Assembly: GCA_033064195.1 (NCBI GenBank)
Contig: JARBJD010000051.1
Coordinates: 186,001-250,000, forward strand
Direction: 5' to 3'
From: Blattamonas nauphoetae
Taxonomy: Eukaryota > Preaxostyla > Oxymonadida
DNA length: 64,000 nucleotides
Shown here: positions 54,131-64,000 of the stretch, piece after piece
How positions within the stretch are numbered: the stretch's first letter is position 1
Layout of the letters: each line of letters starts with the position of its first letter
Position numbers and translations under genes: made by a program
The notes under the pieces: model-generated
What the model saw: only the letters and a program-made list of their open reading frames with translations
What the model was told of the DNA's origin: nothing
Databases searched by the model: none

Positions 54131-56899
54131 ATGACACAAAATCGAAGAACAAAGCCAGTCATATTCAACAGATCGACAATTTCCAGAGCCATCGAAGTGG
54201 ATGACGATGTTCCTCCGACTGGAACAAGATCACACCAAAAACGCCATGTATATGTTCCAACCTTCAAAATTGATCAAGGTCCAACAATACATCGACAACG
54301 TCAACGCGATCGAGAGCAATTAGAGAGAGATTTCAAGGCTCTCTCCTCACTCGATCTCTTTCCGTCACGATCACAATCTCCTCCTGTAATCTCTCGATCA
54401 TTTGATTTTACTGGAGTTCAGCAGTCAGAACGCCCACCAAGTGACATAGATGCAGTTCTGGATACTCTAACTCTTCAAGAACTGGAAGTCTTGGACTCGA
54501 TGGATCTTGCCGAACAAATATCTCAGGTTAATCCAAATGAATTTCTCAATGATAACATTCTAGCTTCTCTTCTTCGTAAGAGTAACGCGATTGCGGAAAC
54601 TCCTGTCCTCGATTCCCCTCCAGCCCCTGCATTCTCTGAAGATGAACCAACATTCGTGAAACACCCGGAGAAAATGACTCTAACTTTCCGAACGTCTGCT
54701 CCATCATTCTCCCGACTTCGATCAACACAAAAGTCTGAAGATTTAGGTTCATCCCTCTTTATGCATGCCAATAAACTCTCGTCTGATGCATATGGACCTC
54801 CCACAACCTCCAAGCAGCCATTTCTGGATGTCTGTGAACTGAAGAATGTTCCAGAAGAACTCCAACGCTCTGCTGATCTTATTGCCATGAAAAGCAAACC
54901 GATATCCTCACAACACATGTCGAAAACCACTTCATCATCTCAAATGACCGAAGAAAAGTTAGATCGTCTTCTCTCAACCGCTCAAAGCCATATTGACACA
55001 TCAAAGGGCGGGAAGCTATCAACAACGAGAAAGCCACTGGAAAGAAGCCGTTCTTCTCCAAACGACAGATCCCTCGATCTGGTCCGAAGACGAGATCGAA
55101 GAGATATTCTGAAAGGGTACTTCACTCTTCCATTCGGAGTCTCTTTTGATGGCGACGACGAATCAGGGGCACCGAGCAGGAAAGGAACAATGAATGCCAG
55201 TGTTTTTGGAGGCGGCCTCGGCGCGTTTGCAGAGAAGGTAATGCACGAACAGGAACGGATTGTTGCTTCACCAAAAGATAACGGGCGTTCCTCGAAGTCA
55301 CAACTCACACAGGCTATTCTGACAGTGTCTGAATTGGATCAACAACCACAACCAAAATCACTCGCCCGAAAGAACTCTCAACAGCAACAACCAACCCATC
55401 GATCGCAAAATAGTTCTTTACCTCTTTTGGAACAAGCAAAAACCCTTCCATCTTCAAATTCCATCTCCCGCAATTCGCCAACAATCTCACGCAAACACAC
55501 CCCGACCATGTCAAGAAAACAAACACCCAAGAATTCTCGCACCAGTACGCCTCGATCACGAAGCCGAACTTCATCTCAACCGCCGCCAGAACCACAACAA
55601 AAGAAAGTTGTCATTGATCCAATGAAATGGCGAGCGATCAAGCAGAAGATGATGATGCTGGCTGCTGTAATCCGGTTGATGACAATCCAAACAAACAACC
55701 AAGCGTCTCGGAAGAAGAATAAGGATGTTGTTGAGGAGAATGTGATCAATACGATGAAGAAGACAGTCAACACGCACCGATTGGATCGAAATCTGGCCAA
55801 CGTGATTGAAGAAGAGACAGCAACGGTGAAAAAAGAACTTGCTCGGAAAGAAGCGGACATGCAGAAGTCGCAGGCACGCAGTGCTCTCAGGAGCTCGAGT
55901 GCTTTTGCGTTTTCCACGCAGTCGGGACAGGCGCGAAAGCCCAAAACGAAGAAAACCAACAGCGAAACCTTCTTGAAGAGTGATTTGACACAAACAGAGG
56001 AGAAGGGGATCAGACTCCGTGAGATTCGAAGGCGGTATGGTGACACAGCACTTCTTGTGGAGAAGCAGAAGTATGAAAAGGAGGTGAAGAGGAAGGCGGA
56101 GATGGACGCGAAGAAGCATCACGAATACATCGACAAGTGGAAGCCCCAACGAGACACAGCTGTGTTCGATTTGTTGTCGAAGAAGGGGGTCAATCTCGAA
56201 CACGATGAACAGCTCTTGTCGAGTGCGTTTGATGTGCAGGGGACGAACCTTGTGGAGAAGCTGACGATTGAAAACGAGGAGGATTTGGTCACTATTGCAT
56301 TCCCGCCTGGGGAGAATGCGAATCGGAGACAAACACAAAGTCAGCCTCCTCGAAGCCAGTCGGCTCAGTCAGCGCAGTTTGAGGAAGAAGACGAGGAAAC
56401 AACCAGAAGCGAGAGTTATTTATCGCAAAGTGAATCAATGTACAGCGAGACACAGCCTCGTGTGCTTGTGGAAAGGAGAGGAAAGATTAAACCACAACCA
56501 GTTCTCGGAAACTCGCTTCTCCGCTTCCCGCTTCGCCAGTCCATCAAAGCGATCGAAGAGGAAGACACCGACGCTGTGATTGAGCCTGACTCGATCCAAC
56601 AAGGGACAATGAACAGATCTGGAATCACGCAGGAATCGCAGGACAAGGCGAGGGAGAGATTGAAGCAAGCTCATCGCAAGCAGGCTGTTTTCAAAGAAAT
56701 CAAATTCGCTTTGTCCATCCAACCTCTTCTTTGGTCTGTTTCTGCATTTTTGTTCATCTTTTTCAGTTTTCTTCATGCACAGAACAAACCGTTCCCATCA
56801 TATCTGATCAGATCAGTCCCCGAACACCCCTTCTTGAGAAGGGTCTGGAGAACCTATGATTGCACTCCGCCATATCCTCCGCCGGCTGAGATTACGTGA
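54131..56899 (+). CDS. hypothetical serine-rich basic protein
   Basis: About 920 residues from MTQNRRTKPVIFNRS. No domain recognised. The first half is low-complexity Ser/Pro/Arg with TPTMSRK, TPKNSRTSTP and SRSRTSS stretches typical of kinase targets. From about 530 the sequence is helical and charged (RAIKQKMMMLAAVIRLM; KNKDVVEENVINTMKKTV; LREIRRRYGD). LDTLTLQELEVLDSMDLAEQI near residue 120 is an acidic amphipathic helix. The hydrophobic stretch near the C terminus (IQPLLWSVSAFLFIFFSFL) looks like read-through of a 54-nt in-frame intron (GTCCATCC...TTTTTCAG) rather than a membrane helix. Possibly a cytoskeleton-associated scaffold. Confidence 0.5.
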   Translation: MTQNRRTKPVIFNRSTISRAIEVDDDVPPTGTRSHQKRHVYVPTFKIDQGPTIHRQRQRDREQLERDFKALSSLDLFPSRSQSPPVISRSFDFTGVQQSERPPSDIDAVLDTLTLQELEVLDSMDLAEQISQVNPNEFLNDNILASLLRKSNAIAETPVLDSPPAPAFSEDEPTFVKHPEKMTLTFRTSAPSFSRLRSTQKSEDLGSSLFMHANKLSSDAYGPPTTSKQPFLDVCELKNVPEELQRSADLIAMKSKPISSQHMSKTTSSSQMTEEKLDRLLSTAQSHIDTSKGGKLSTTRKPLERSRSSPNDRSLDLVRRRDRRDILKGYFTLPFGVSFDGDDESGAPSRKGTMNASVFGGGLGAFAEKVMHEQERIVASPKDNGRSSKSQLTQAILTVSELDQQPQPKSLARKNSQQQQPTHRSQNSSLPLLEQAKTLPSSNSISRNSPTISRKHTPTMSRKQTPKNSRTSTPRSRSRTSSQPPPEPQQKKVVIDPMKWRAIKQKMMMLAAVIRLMTIQTNNQASRKKNKDVVEENVINTMKKTVNTHRLDRNLANVIEEETATVKKELARKEADMQKSQARSALRSSSAFAFSTQSGQARKPKTKKTNSETFLKSDLTQTEEKGIRLREIRRRYGDTALLVEKQKYEKEVKRKAEMDAKKHHEYIDKWKPQRDTAVFDLLSKKGVNLEHDEQLLSSAFDVQGTNLVEKLTIENEEDLVTIAFPPGENANRRQTQSQPPRSQSAQSAQFEEEDEETTRSESYLSQSESMYSETQPRVLVERRGKIKPQPVLGNSLLRFPLRQSIKAIEEEDTDAVIEPDSIQQGTMNRSGITQESQDKARERLKQAHRKQAVFKEIKFALSIQPLLWSVSAFLFIFFSFLHAQNKPFPSYLIRSVPEHPFLRRVWRTYDCTPPYPPPAEIT

Positions 56900-57181
56900 G
56901 AGTTTTTCTTTATTCTGCTTTTCTTCAGTGTTCGTCTTTATTTGTCTTCATTTCTCGAGTTTTCTTCGTTTTTACTCCATTTTGGTGAATGTTCAGACAG
57001 TTAATTTGTGTTTGGAGTCATATCCATCGAGAAATAATTGCTCAATCTTGAGGAGGGCCGATCACTTTTGAAAACGGCGAATCGCAATAAAAACAAAAAG
57101 GATCGAAGGAAACGAAGAAGAAAGCAAACAAGTGAAAATGTAAGACACAGAAACAACCAAACAACACGATTTTCTGGACGA

Positions 57182-60169
57182 TCAAACACCCTGCATCAGC
57201 GTAACCGTCACTTTTGAACTATTCCACATTGCGTTTCCCTCTCCGCCTAGGAGTCGATCACGAGCATTCATCCTTTTCATCTGCAACACCCAAATCCCAT
57301 CGCCTCGATCTGTCATCTGAACAACATCGCCGTATCTCTTCGCACGATTGCGGACAAAGCCAGACGTGGTTCGATGAGAATTGTTTCGAACAACAACAGC
57401 GTTTTCTTTCTTCATGTTCACATCTGGAGGAGAGATCCCTGGAGTGCGGTGGATGGCGAGGAGAGAGGAACGAGTGAGGTGAGAAGAGGGGATTGTTTGA
57501 GAAGAGGGGATTGTTTGAGAGGACGAAAGCGAGATTGGCTTGTTTGAAGTTGAACCCGAAATAAAAAGAATGGATTTGAGTTGAGGCTGGGCTGGCTCAA
57601 CGGGGAGAGGAAGGTTGGGATGTCGGAGGGATTGAGATGGTCGACTCTGACTCGACGATAGAAATGAGGATGTTCCGTCCGCCCCGCTCAGAGAGAAGCC
57701 AGTGGAAGTGGAGTGGAGGTTGGAGGATGAGTATGACGAGGAATAATCGCTGTTTGTGACTGTTTCTGTGTAGCTGATGGAATCGCTGGCGTCAGGAGCG
57801 TTCATAATGTCGAGGAAGGTGGCTTGGAATGCTCGTTCTTCTTCCTCCGCCTCTTCTTTCTCTTTCAGCTCCTGTCGGATTCGAGCGTTGGTTCGGTCGA
57901 TCTCTTCTTGGAGCTTTCGTTGTTCTTCTTTCTTTTTCTCTTCTTCCATGCGCTCTGCTGCTCGTTTCGTTTCTTCGATTCTCCTCGCCTCCTCTCGCAT
58001 CTTCTCCTCTGCTTCTGCTTCCACTTGTGAGCGAGGAAGAAATTGAATCTCAGAATGCCCCGCCTCTTTGACTTTCGAGTGAGGAGGGAGCAGAGGAAGG
58101 TTGAAGATGACAGGGACGGTGTGTGAAGTTTTGGAAGTGGTTGTGGTTGGAGTTGTTGATGGTGTGAGTGACGTCGTGATTGTCGGTGTTCTCGTTGTCG
58201 TGATTGTCTGTGTTCTCGTTGTCGACGATGGTGTCAAATCAGTTGTGAGAGGGGAAGAATATGATGTTGATGTGGGGATCGGAGTGTCAGAAGTGGTCTG
58301 ACTTGACGACACGTTGTCAGACTTTGTGACTGGCTGCGAGGAAGTGAGGAGGGAGGTCGATGTGTCTGTGAAAGGTGTTTCATCCGCTGATGATGTTATG
58401 CCTGCACTCGTCGTGAACGAAGACGAAGAAGAAGGGAGTTTGGAGGAACTTTGCAGTTGTGAGGAAGTTCTTCCTGTTTGGGAGGTGTTTGTTCGAGTGA
58501 GCGACGAGAGAAACGATGGAACGAATGATGAAGTGTTGGTCTTCGAGTCACTTGATCCGGAAGAGCTTGATAAGAACGATCCAACCATAGATGAAGTTGG
58601 AACGGGAGAGAATTTGGAAGAAGAACTGATGTGAGTGTTGGAGCCTGATCCTGAGAAGGAAGGGGTGTTGGTAAACGAGTTTGATGTATCCGAGCGAGTA
58701 AACGACATCTGAGACAACGAATCGGCGATTCCTGTTAATGAGGAGATGTAAGATGATGATAATAGATCGGATTCGGAGGTAAACGTGCTGAAAAACGTGT
58801 CGTTGGAACTGGTTGACGAACGTTTTGACGAATGACGATGACGGCTGGATACTCCTTCTTTTCGACGTCTCCGAGATGAAGAATCTTTCTCAGTGGATTT
58901 TTCTTGGGAATGAGTACTTTTTCGTGTCCGATGATGCCGTCGCTCGGTTTTGGAAGATCCACTTTTTGTTTTTGATCGTTTTTTGTGTTCGGTTTGAAGA
59001 AAATCAGAGAGTGTTGTCGAATCGAGATTCAGAGACGATTGGTAGTCCGATGAAGAGACTCTATCTAATTCTGAGATTTGATCATCGTCAGTTCTGAGAG
59101 ATCCGATCGAGCACGAAAATGAGAAGCTCCCTGTTGACTGACGACTTGGAAGACTCGAAGTATATAACTGGGAGGTATATGAAGGTGTTGAGGATGGGTT
59201 TAAGGATTTATGAGAACGGGCCCGCATTTCTTTGAGGACGAGGAAGGGTTCAAGTTTCAAGTCGGAGTCTGGTGAAGCTATGACTGAAGTGTTATCACAT
59301 TCAAATCGAGTGGAACGCTTTTTAATTCCTTTTCCCCAAACTGTGATGGTTCCAAGTCTCTTATTTCGAATTTCCAGAGGAGAGAATGTGATTGTCAGTG
59401 TGAACGCGCCATCAGCCGGGATGATTCCAGATGTGGCAGATAGTTTGACAGATGGGTGTAGTTCAGATGGTTCGATGAAAAATTGATAGTCAATCCCATT
59501 CTGGCCTTCGAAACGATATGTTTGAGAGATTCTACGGCAAAAAATGACACATAAAACTCACACACTCTGTTCCCGGTGGACATGGGGGAAAGTTCACCAG
59601 TGCTGGGAGAAGAAGAGATGTGTTGAAAGGGGATGCGACCAAGGTGATGATCACAGTCTGAAGAATGACAAATGATACATAAACGAAGATGATTTAAAAA
59701 ATGCAAGAAACAACAAAAATGAAGTTATAATAGTACGAATAAGCCTCTGTGAGCAGAAATTCTTCCCGTGATAAATGGAAAATCGTCAGAACCGTTCGAG
59801 GTGACTTGATGATCATTTGTTCACGTACAACATCAAAAGAAGATGGACGAAATATTGGGAGAAACAATTGGGGATTCGTTGGGAGGAGAGTAAACTGGAG
59901 TTTGAGTCAAAAGAGGGAAGAAAAGAAGATGGAAAATGAGATGATAGATGGAGGTGAAAGAACAATAAACACACTCTCGTTTTGTCGGCAACAGAGAATC
60001 TATTATCATGTGGAGCTGCGATCATAATATCAAGGGCAGATTTTGTCGTATTAGACAATACGAACTTACTTTGAGGCCTATCTTTGAGGTCATCAAAGAA
60101 GAATTCGACAAAGGTGGGATTGACAACAATTTCTGCATCAGTCTGGATTCTGGACATCTGAATCCACAC
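57182..60169 (-). CDS. ASH/MSP-domain protein with disordered Ser-rich tail
   Basis: The first exon (Met 60169 or 60157) gives EIVVNPTFVEFFFDDLKDRPQ, SKFVLSNTTKSALDI and APHDNRFSV, the first strands of an immunoglobulin-like ASH/MSP domain as in Hydin, SPD-2 and other ciliary proteins. Donor GTGTGTTTA near 59970. A middle exon near 59680-59570 ends STGNRV. A 32-nt intron (GTGTGAG...GCCGTAG) leads to ISQTYRFEGQNGIDY, and ADGAFTLTITFSPLEIRNKRLGTITVWGKGI closes the domain. Then about 690 residues of Ser/Thr-rich sequence, a basic RRHHRTRK patch, a charged coil (KMREEARRIEETKR, about 430-490) and a small C-terminal block. Likely ciliary or centrosomal; exact orthology unknown. Confidence 0.6.
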
Positions 60170-60761
60170 TGGAGAGGATTGACCGAAAGAAGTTTTTAGT
60201 TACGGACTGATCTATTGCTTTTATTCAAAAAAGTGGCGGAAGGACCGTGTTCTCGTCAAACATAGTCGACGTATAACATCACAATTCACGATGACAAAAG
60301 CATAATTCGCAACGTTATAAGACTGAAGATTAAGAATGTGATGAAAGAAGGTTTATTGTCAGGGGACGATCACTCCATTCCTGCAATTTGAATCTGTATC
60401 ATTGCGAATAGTTTCCAACCTTCAAAGAATCCAATGTCAAACTTTCTTTGTTTTTTGATTCGTATCTCCTTTGTTTAAATTGGTGTTGTTTTTTCCACAC
60501 TCCAATCGACAAAAAATGCATGATTCCATCATATATCAGGAAGCGAATCTATCAAAACTTCTGGTCAAACATCTTTACGACCCTACTTCGATCCATCTGT
60601 CCTTGAATCTCTCATTGACCATTCATTTCTTCTCACTCGACTGCAACCAGGAACAATGAATCCACCATTCAGTCAACCAATACAAAAATTGATCAAAAAA
60701 AGATTCAGAACAAACTGCATCCTTTTCTCACAAACTGAAAACTTTAAAAGTTAAAAAGTTA
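60170..60761. other. no gene seen
   Basis: AT-rich stretch between the ASH/MSP gene and tRNA-Asn. A 62-codon plus frame at 60471-60659 has no support. Confidence 0.4.
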
Positions 60762-60834
60762 CGGCCCGACGCGGGCTCGAACCGCGGACCTTGTGGTTAA
60801 CAGCCACACGCTCTGCCTACTGAGCCATCAGGCC
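60762..60834 (-). tRNA. tRNA-Asn(GTT)
   Basis: 73 nt. Acceptor arms GGCCTGA and TCGGGCC pair (one G-T). D arm GGCTCAGTAGGCAGAGC, anticodon stem TGTGG/CCACA around loop CTGTTAA (anticodon GTT), T arm CGCGGTTCGAGCCCGCG. No intron. A run of five Ts follows four bases later on the coding strand (60753-60757), a Pol III terminator. Confidence 0.97.
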
Positions 60835-61337
60835 ATGGAAAATGCAGGGATTTTACAGCGGAAGATGCAAAACTGCAAGTCTAACGGAAGAATAATTATC
60901 TTGAATCTGATTCATTATCCACTTTGGATTCATCTGTAGTTTTCCTAAAATAGACGCAGAGTAACAATCGTGGCGAAGTGTCGAGAAAAACAAACAACAT
61001 GGGATGATCGTCTTCTCTTTCTCCATCCATCGAGCCCATCCGACTGTCATTATCACCGCATGCATCATTTGTCCTTTCGTACTTCAAAATGCGTTTCTGA
61101 TCACATCTAAAAAGTATTTCAACTTGATACGACAGATGAAACTTTTCTGCACATCAACGGTGTATATTGTATTTTTATTCAGCTTTCTTTTGTACAGTCT
61201 CTAAATCTTCCGACATTTTTGGCAACACTCTCCCAAAATACAAGTATAGCAGTCAATCTTCAGTGAAAACGACTCTTTTCGAAACCATTTGTCAAATTGC
61301 ACTTCGATGAAACCATGCAAATATCCACAAATATACT
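60835..61337. other. no gene seen
   Basis: Short frames on both strands around 60850-61200 lack recognisable content. The plus frame 61004-61204 is hydrophobic but isolated. Confidence 0.4.
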
Positions 61338-61770
61338 GTGTGTCCTCCATTTTACTCAACTATTTCAGACTGTATGATGATATCTCGCCGTTCTCTTGCA
61401 CTGCTTTCTCTCATTCCGTCCACTTTCGCTGAAATTGTGTATTCACAGACAAAGATCAAGATGTATTCTGTTGAATGCAGAAATTCGGTCGGATACGAAA
61501 ATTTGGAGGATCACCGCCTGCGAAATGGAAGTGATTTCTGTGAGTCTTTGAAAGCAATGAATGTCTCCTTCCTTTCATCCATTATTCTTCCAACTCTGAT
61601 TTCTGACCCAACCAGACCTTTTCTGAGATGTCTCAGTCGGAAAATGCTCAAACTCCATTGTTCAAGCAAGATGTGCAACTCGAGCAAGAATGCAACAATC
61701 TCTCACTCTTAAACTTGAAGGAAGAAGAAAAACATGACGAGATTTGTGATTAAGATACCGATTCACATTT
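61338..61770 (+). CDS. small hypothetical protein
   Basis: A frame from 61338 or a later Met (MMISRRSLALL at 61374) gives a short hydrophobic N terminus resembling a signal peptide (LALLSLIPSTFA) and KMYSVECRNSVGYENLEDH. A donor GTGAGT follows GSDF (61541). Downstream a frame reads SQSENAQTPLFKQD and LLNLKEEEKHDEICD up to a stop near 61767, but the phase of the join is not clear, so the C terminus is uncertain. A small secreted or membrane protein is possible. Confidence 0.3.
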
Positions 61771-62277
61771 GTCGGTTTCTGATTTTCAATCAATTCGAAA
61801 GAGCCGGGCCGCTGTGGATTGTCACAATTCACTTTTCACTCTTTTCTCCGTTCATCGTTCCATTTTAATAATGATTCCACATTTCTCTGTTTTGTCTCCA
61901 AATTTGTTCGTGAAATTCCAATTAGGCAAGTGAACCTTGTCTTAATAATTGAGATCCGATCAATCCCCCAAGTGGACCAATGTCTCACAAACAAACCAAT
62001 AAGGCCGTTTTGGTTGTGAGCGTCTAAAAGAACACTAGCATACTCCCCAAAGAAGAGAATAAACCATGTTTGAACTTCAGTGCCATCTCATCTCGTCCTT
62101 GCAGTTTTACATTTTCCGCTGTACATGTTTTGTAAGAAAAAGAATTTAAGCTCTTTTTTCAGCTTTTCTCCTGACAAAAGTGTCTCAAAATCAAAAAAAA
62201 CCAAGAGAAATGGGTGAAATGTCACAAAAAATCGCAAGGTAACGTGAAAAACTTTTGAAAAAAGAGAATAAGTATGA
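61771..62277. other. no gene seen
   Basis: Region between the small hypothetical gene and the stop of the DeSI-like gene. Weak open frames only (plus 61819-62019; minus 62088-62378 partly overlapping the DeSI tail in another frame). Confidence 0.4.
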
Positions 62278-63645
62278 CTACTGAGGCTGTGTCGAGTTCG
62301 GGAGAGCCTGTGTCCACAAAAGACGAGTAGCGACATCATGAGGTTCGATAACAGTTTCTTCAAGAGGAGGATGATCAAAAGAAACGTTCATGGTATCGCC
62401 GAGTCCAGGCGAGTGATGATCATCGAACGGTTGATCAAAAGGTGAAGAGAAAGGGATCTGGTTGGAAAGTGAATCATTAAGCGATGGATGCACTTGCAAA
62501 TCTTCGTCAGTGCCTCCAATTGTGTCATTAAGAGAGTCGTGAACCGAATCATTCAATTTGTTCTCTTCTTGTGGGAGAACAAAAGTGAGAACTGGAATTG
62601 GAGGAGGAGTCTTCGGGATGTCTCCTTCAAGCTCTGAATCATCATTTTGATGCAAAGGATCATCGGAGATACTGTCTGTGTCATGTGCCGTTCTTCGTTG
62701 AGCTCGCCAAATCTGTGGACTGTGAAACGGTGGTTGAGGTGATCCATTCTCATCATCAGACTGGTCAAGTGTCAGCTGCAACAAAACAGGCGGAGCAGAC
62801 ATCACAGGTTCGACGTGTTCGTTGATATGGAGAGGAGAGTGGACTGTTGGTTGATGTGGTGGTGGAGTGGCTGGAGGCAAATCAGGAGAGACTGCCCTTC
62901 GGCGAGCAACAAAATACGATGGAGATACACTCGGTCTTCCATCACTACTCCGAGCAGAGGCGAGTACCTGGCTAAATGGAGCAGAGATCACTTTGGCACG
63001 ATTATGAACGACAAGCGTTGATCCAGAAGGAGCAAGTGGGACAGACGATGCAAGGATTGATGAAGAGTGCGCTAAGAAAGTGAAATGGAGATGAACAGAC
63101 TTGAATCATTTCGGGTGACCGATTGACCGAGTTTGGCGGATTTATTGATCCACGCCGGGATCCGTTGGCCGCAAATTCGTTGCAATAGGTCGTCCGTAAA
63201 GTGATTACAGTTTTTTCGGAGAGTATCGTACGTTGTACCAAGGTATTCCACACGAAGCTGGTCGAGAATAAATTCGATTTCTGCAGAGGTTAGAAATGAG
63301 ACTCCCATGTCGATTGTCTCTCGAAACTTGCAGTAGGAAGGAGGTATCTTTGGGTATTGCATCCATATTCCTGTACCCGTTTTAGCTCGGCCAAAAGCAT
63401 ATTCTGAATGTCATGTCTGTGATAAACGTTGAAAAATCAATACCGTTCGATCCAATTTGAAGTCCAGTGTGATATAATCCCTGAAAGTGTTTTAACAGAT
63501 GATAACGTTAAGGTATGCAATTGATAACGAGACAGACGAAAAGACGATTATTGAAACAGATTCCTTTTAGGCAGATATCGTACACGTTCAATTTCACGGC
63601 AATAGGCTTTGGGGTGAGTGCAGGAGATGGGTTTGAACTCGACAT
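62278..63645 (-). CDS. PPPDE/DeSI-type cysteine isopeptidase
   Basis: Four exons, 63645-63538, 63480-63444, 63403-63128 and 63071-62278 (introns 57, 40, 56 nt), giving 404 residues in a single frame. Exon 1 has VKLNVYDI, the first strand. Exon 2 has LYHTGLQIGSN with the catalytic His. Exon 3 has EYAFGRAKTGTG, then TLRKNCNHFTDDLLQ with the catalytic Cys (NCNHF) and IPAWINKSAKLA, all characteristic of the PPPDE family (DESI1/DESI2, removing SUMO or ubiquitin). Residues from about 145 on are an acidic, Pro/Ser/Asp-rich, probably disordered tail that usual DeSI proteins (~170-190 residues) lack. Strong family call; substrate unknown. Confidence 0.88.
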
Positions 63646-63920
63646 CAAAACAGAAGAACCGAATCTAAGAAAAATTAAAGTGTGGGATGATCTGACCTGA
63701 TGATGAAAATGTGAATGTCGCTGACAGAGCCAAAAGGGTCAGTGAGTCCAAGATTATTGTCTCATCCCACAAGTTTTTGAGGAATCTACTGAATCGACCA
63801 ATTTCGGAGAATTACCAAAGCTTTGTTGACCCTTGATGATTCAATAAACTTATGGTGGGTATGATCACGTTGCTATCCGTGATTTCACTCTTTAATGACT
63901 AAAACTATTCGATTCGTGTG

Positions 63921-64000
63921 CAGAGACCATGAAGTGGCCGCAGATCTCCGGGTTCCGCCCAACTTCTCCGACGCCCAAAAATATCCTGCCATTATCATCG
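63921..64000 (+). CDS. possible alpha/beta-hydrolase (S9-like), first visible exon, cut by window end
   Basis: After a plausible acceptor (GTGTGCAG) the frame reads DHEVAADLRVPPNFSDAQKYPAIII (quoted in parts: VAADLRVPPNF and SDAQKYPAIII). A strand followed by P.NF...KYPA+hydrophobics is how many prolyl-oligopeptidase/esterase family members enter the catalytic fold, just before HG. Only about 26 codons are visible and another frame is also open, so this is tentative. The 5' exon is not found in 63646-63920. Confidence 0.3.

Noticed and set aside
1-64000. CRISPR arrays, operons or bacterial-type ribosome sites
   Set aside because: None present; spliceosomal introns and gene content are eukaryotic.

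Overview
The window is nuclear DNA from a small-genome flagellated protist. Genes are packed on both strands (56 bp between the convergent stops at 47039 and 47096, 78 bp between the divergent starts at 43095 and 43174) and are cut by tiny GT-AG introns that I could place by frame, mostly 35-57 nt. Ciliary genes (a CFAP96 homologue, an ASH/MSP-type protein, a kinesin-like protein) show a flagellated cell. An oxymonad/Preaxostyla-like organism would fit, but that is only a guess.

Layout. 1-4727: three minus-strand genes (partial unknown gene, CFAP96-like, DOT1-like methyltransferase). 4845-5753: hAT-like element with an 8-bp target duplication. 5979-8721: MAP kinase whose coding exon carries a 608-bp terminal-inverted-repeat element that can be spliced out in frame. 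9022-10518: unknown multi-exon gene. About 10.9-25.5 kb and 26.4-35.5 kb: two tandem copies of a segment holding a very large gene for a nucleotidyltransferase-like / DEAH helicase / RBR fusion plus the 3' end of a GRP170-type chaperone gene. The left copy is split by a 1,050-bp foldback element and by a 5,066-bp element with terminal inverted repeats; the right copy is open over 2,613 codons and has its nucleotidyltransferase-like domain twice. 34571-38681: the complete GRP170-like gene. 38798-64000: ordinary host genes (divergent kinesin, coiled-coil protein with a 16 x 45 bp array, karyopherin, armadillo-like/coiled-coil protein, two or three unknown genes, ASH/MSP protein, tRNA-Asn, DeSI-type peptidase, and the beginning of a possible serine hydrolase).

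The most unusual content is the tandem pair of giant fusion proteins. They join a terminal-uridylyltransferase fold that has lost its catalytic aspartates, a DEAH RNA helicase resembling plant DEAH11/12, and a C-terminal RING-IBR-RING module. This would suit RNA recognition, remodelling and ubiquitin signalling in one chain, but the biological role is inference. The second highlight is the dense and partly very recent activity of small DNA elements, including one that appears to act as a new intron in a MAP kinase and one that gives the shortened fusion gene its present start codon.
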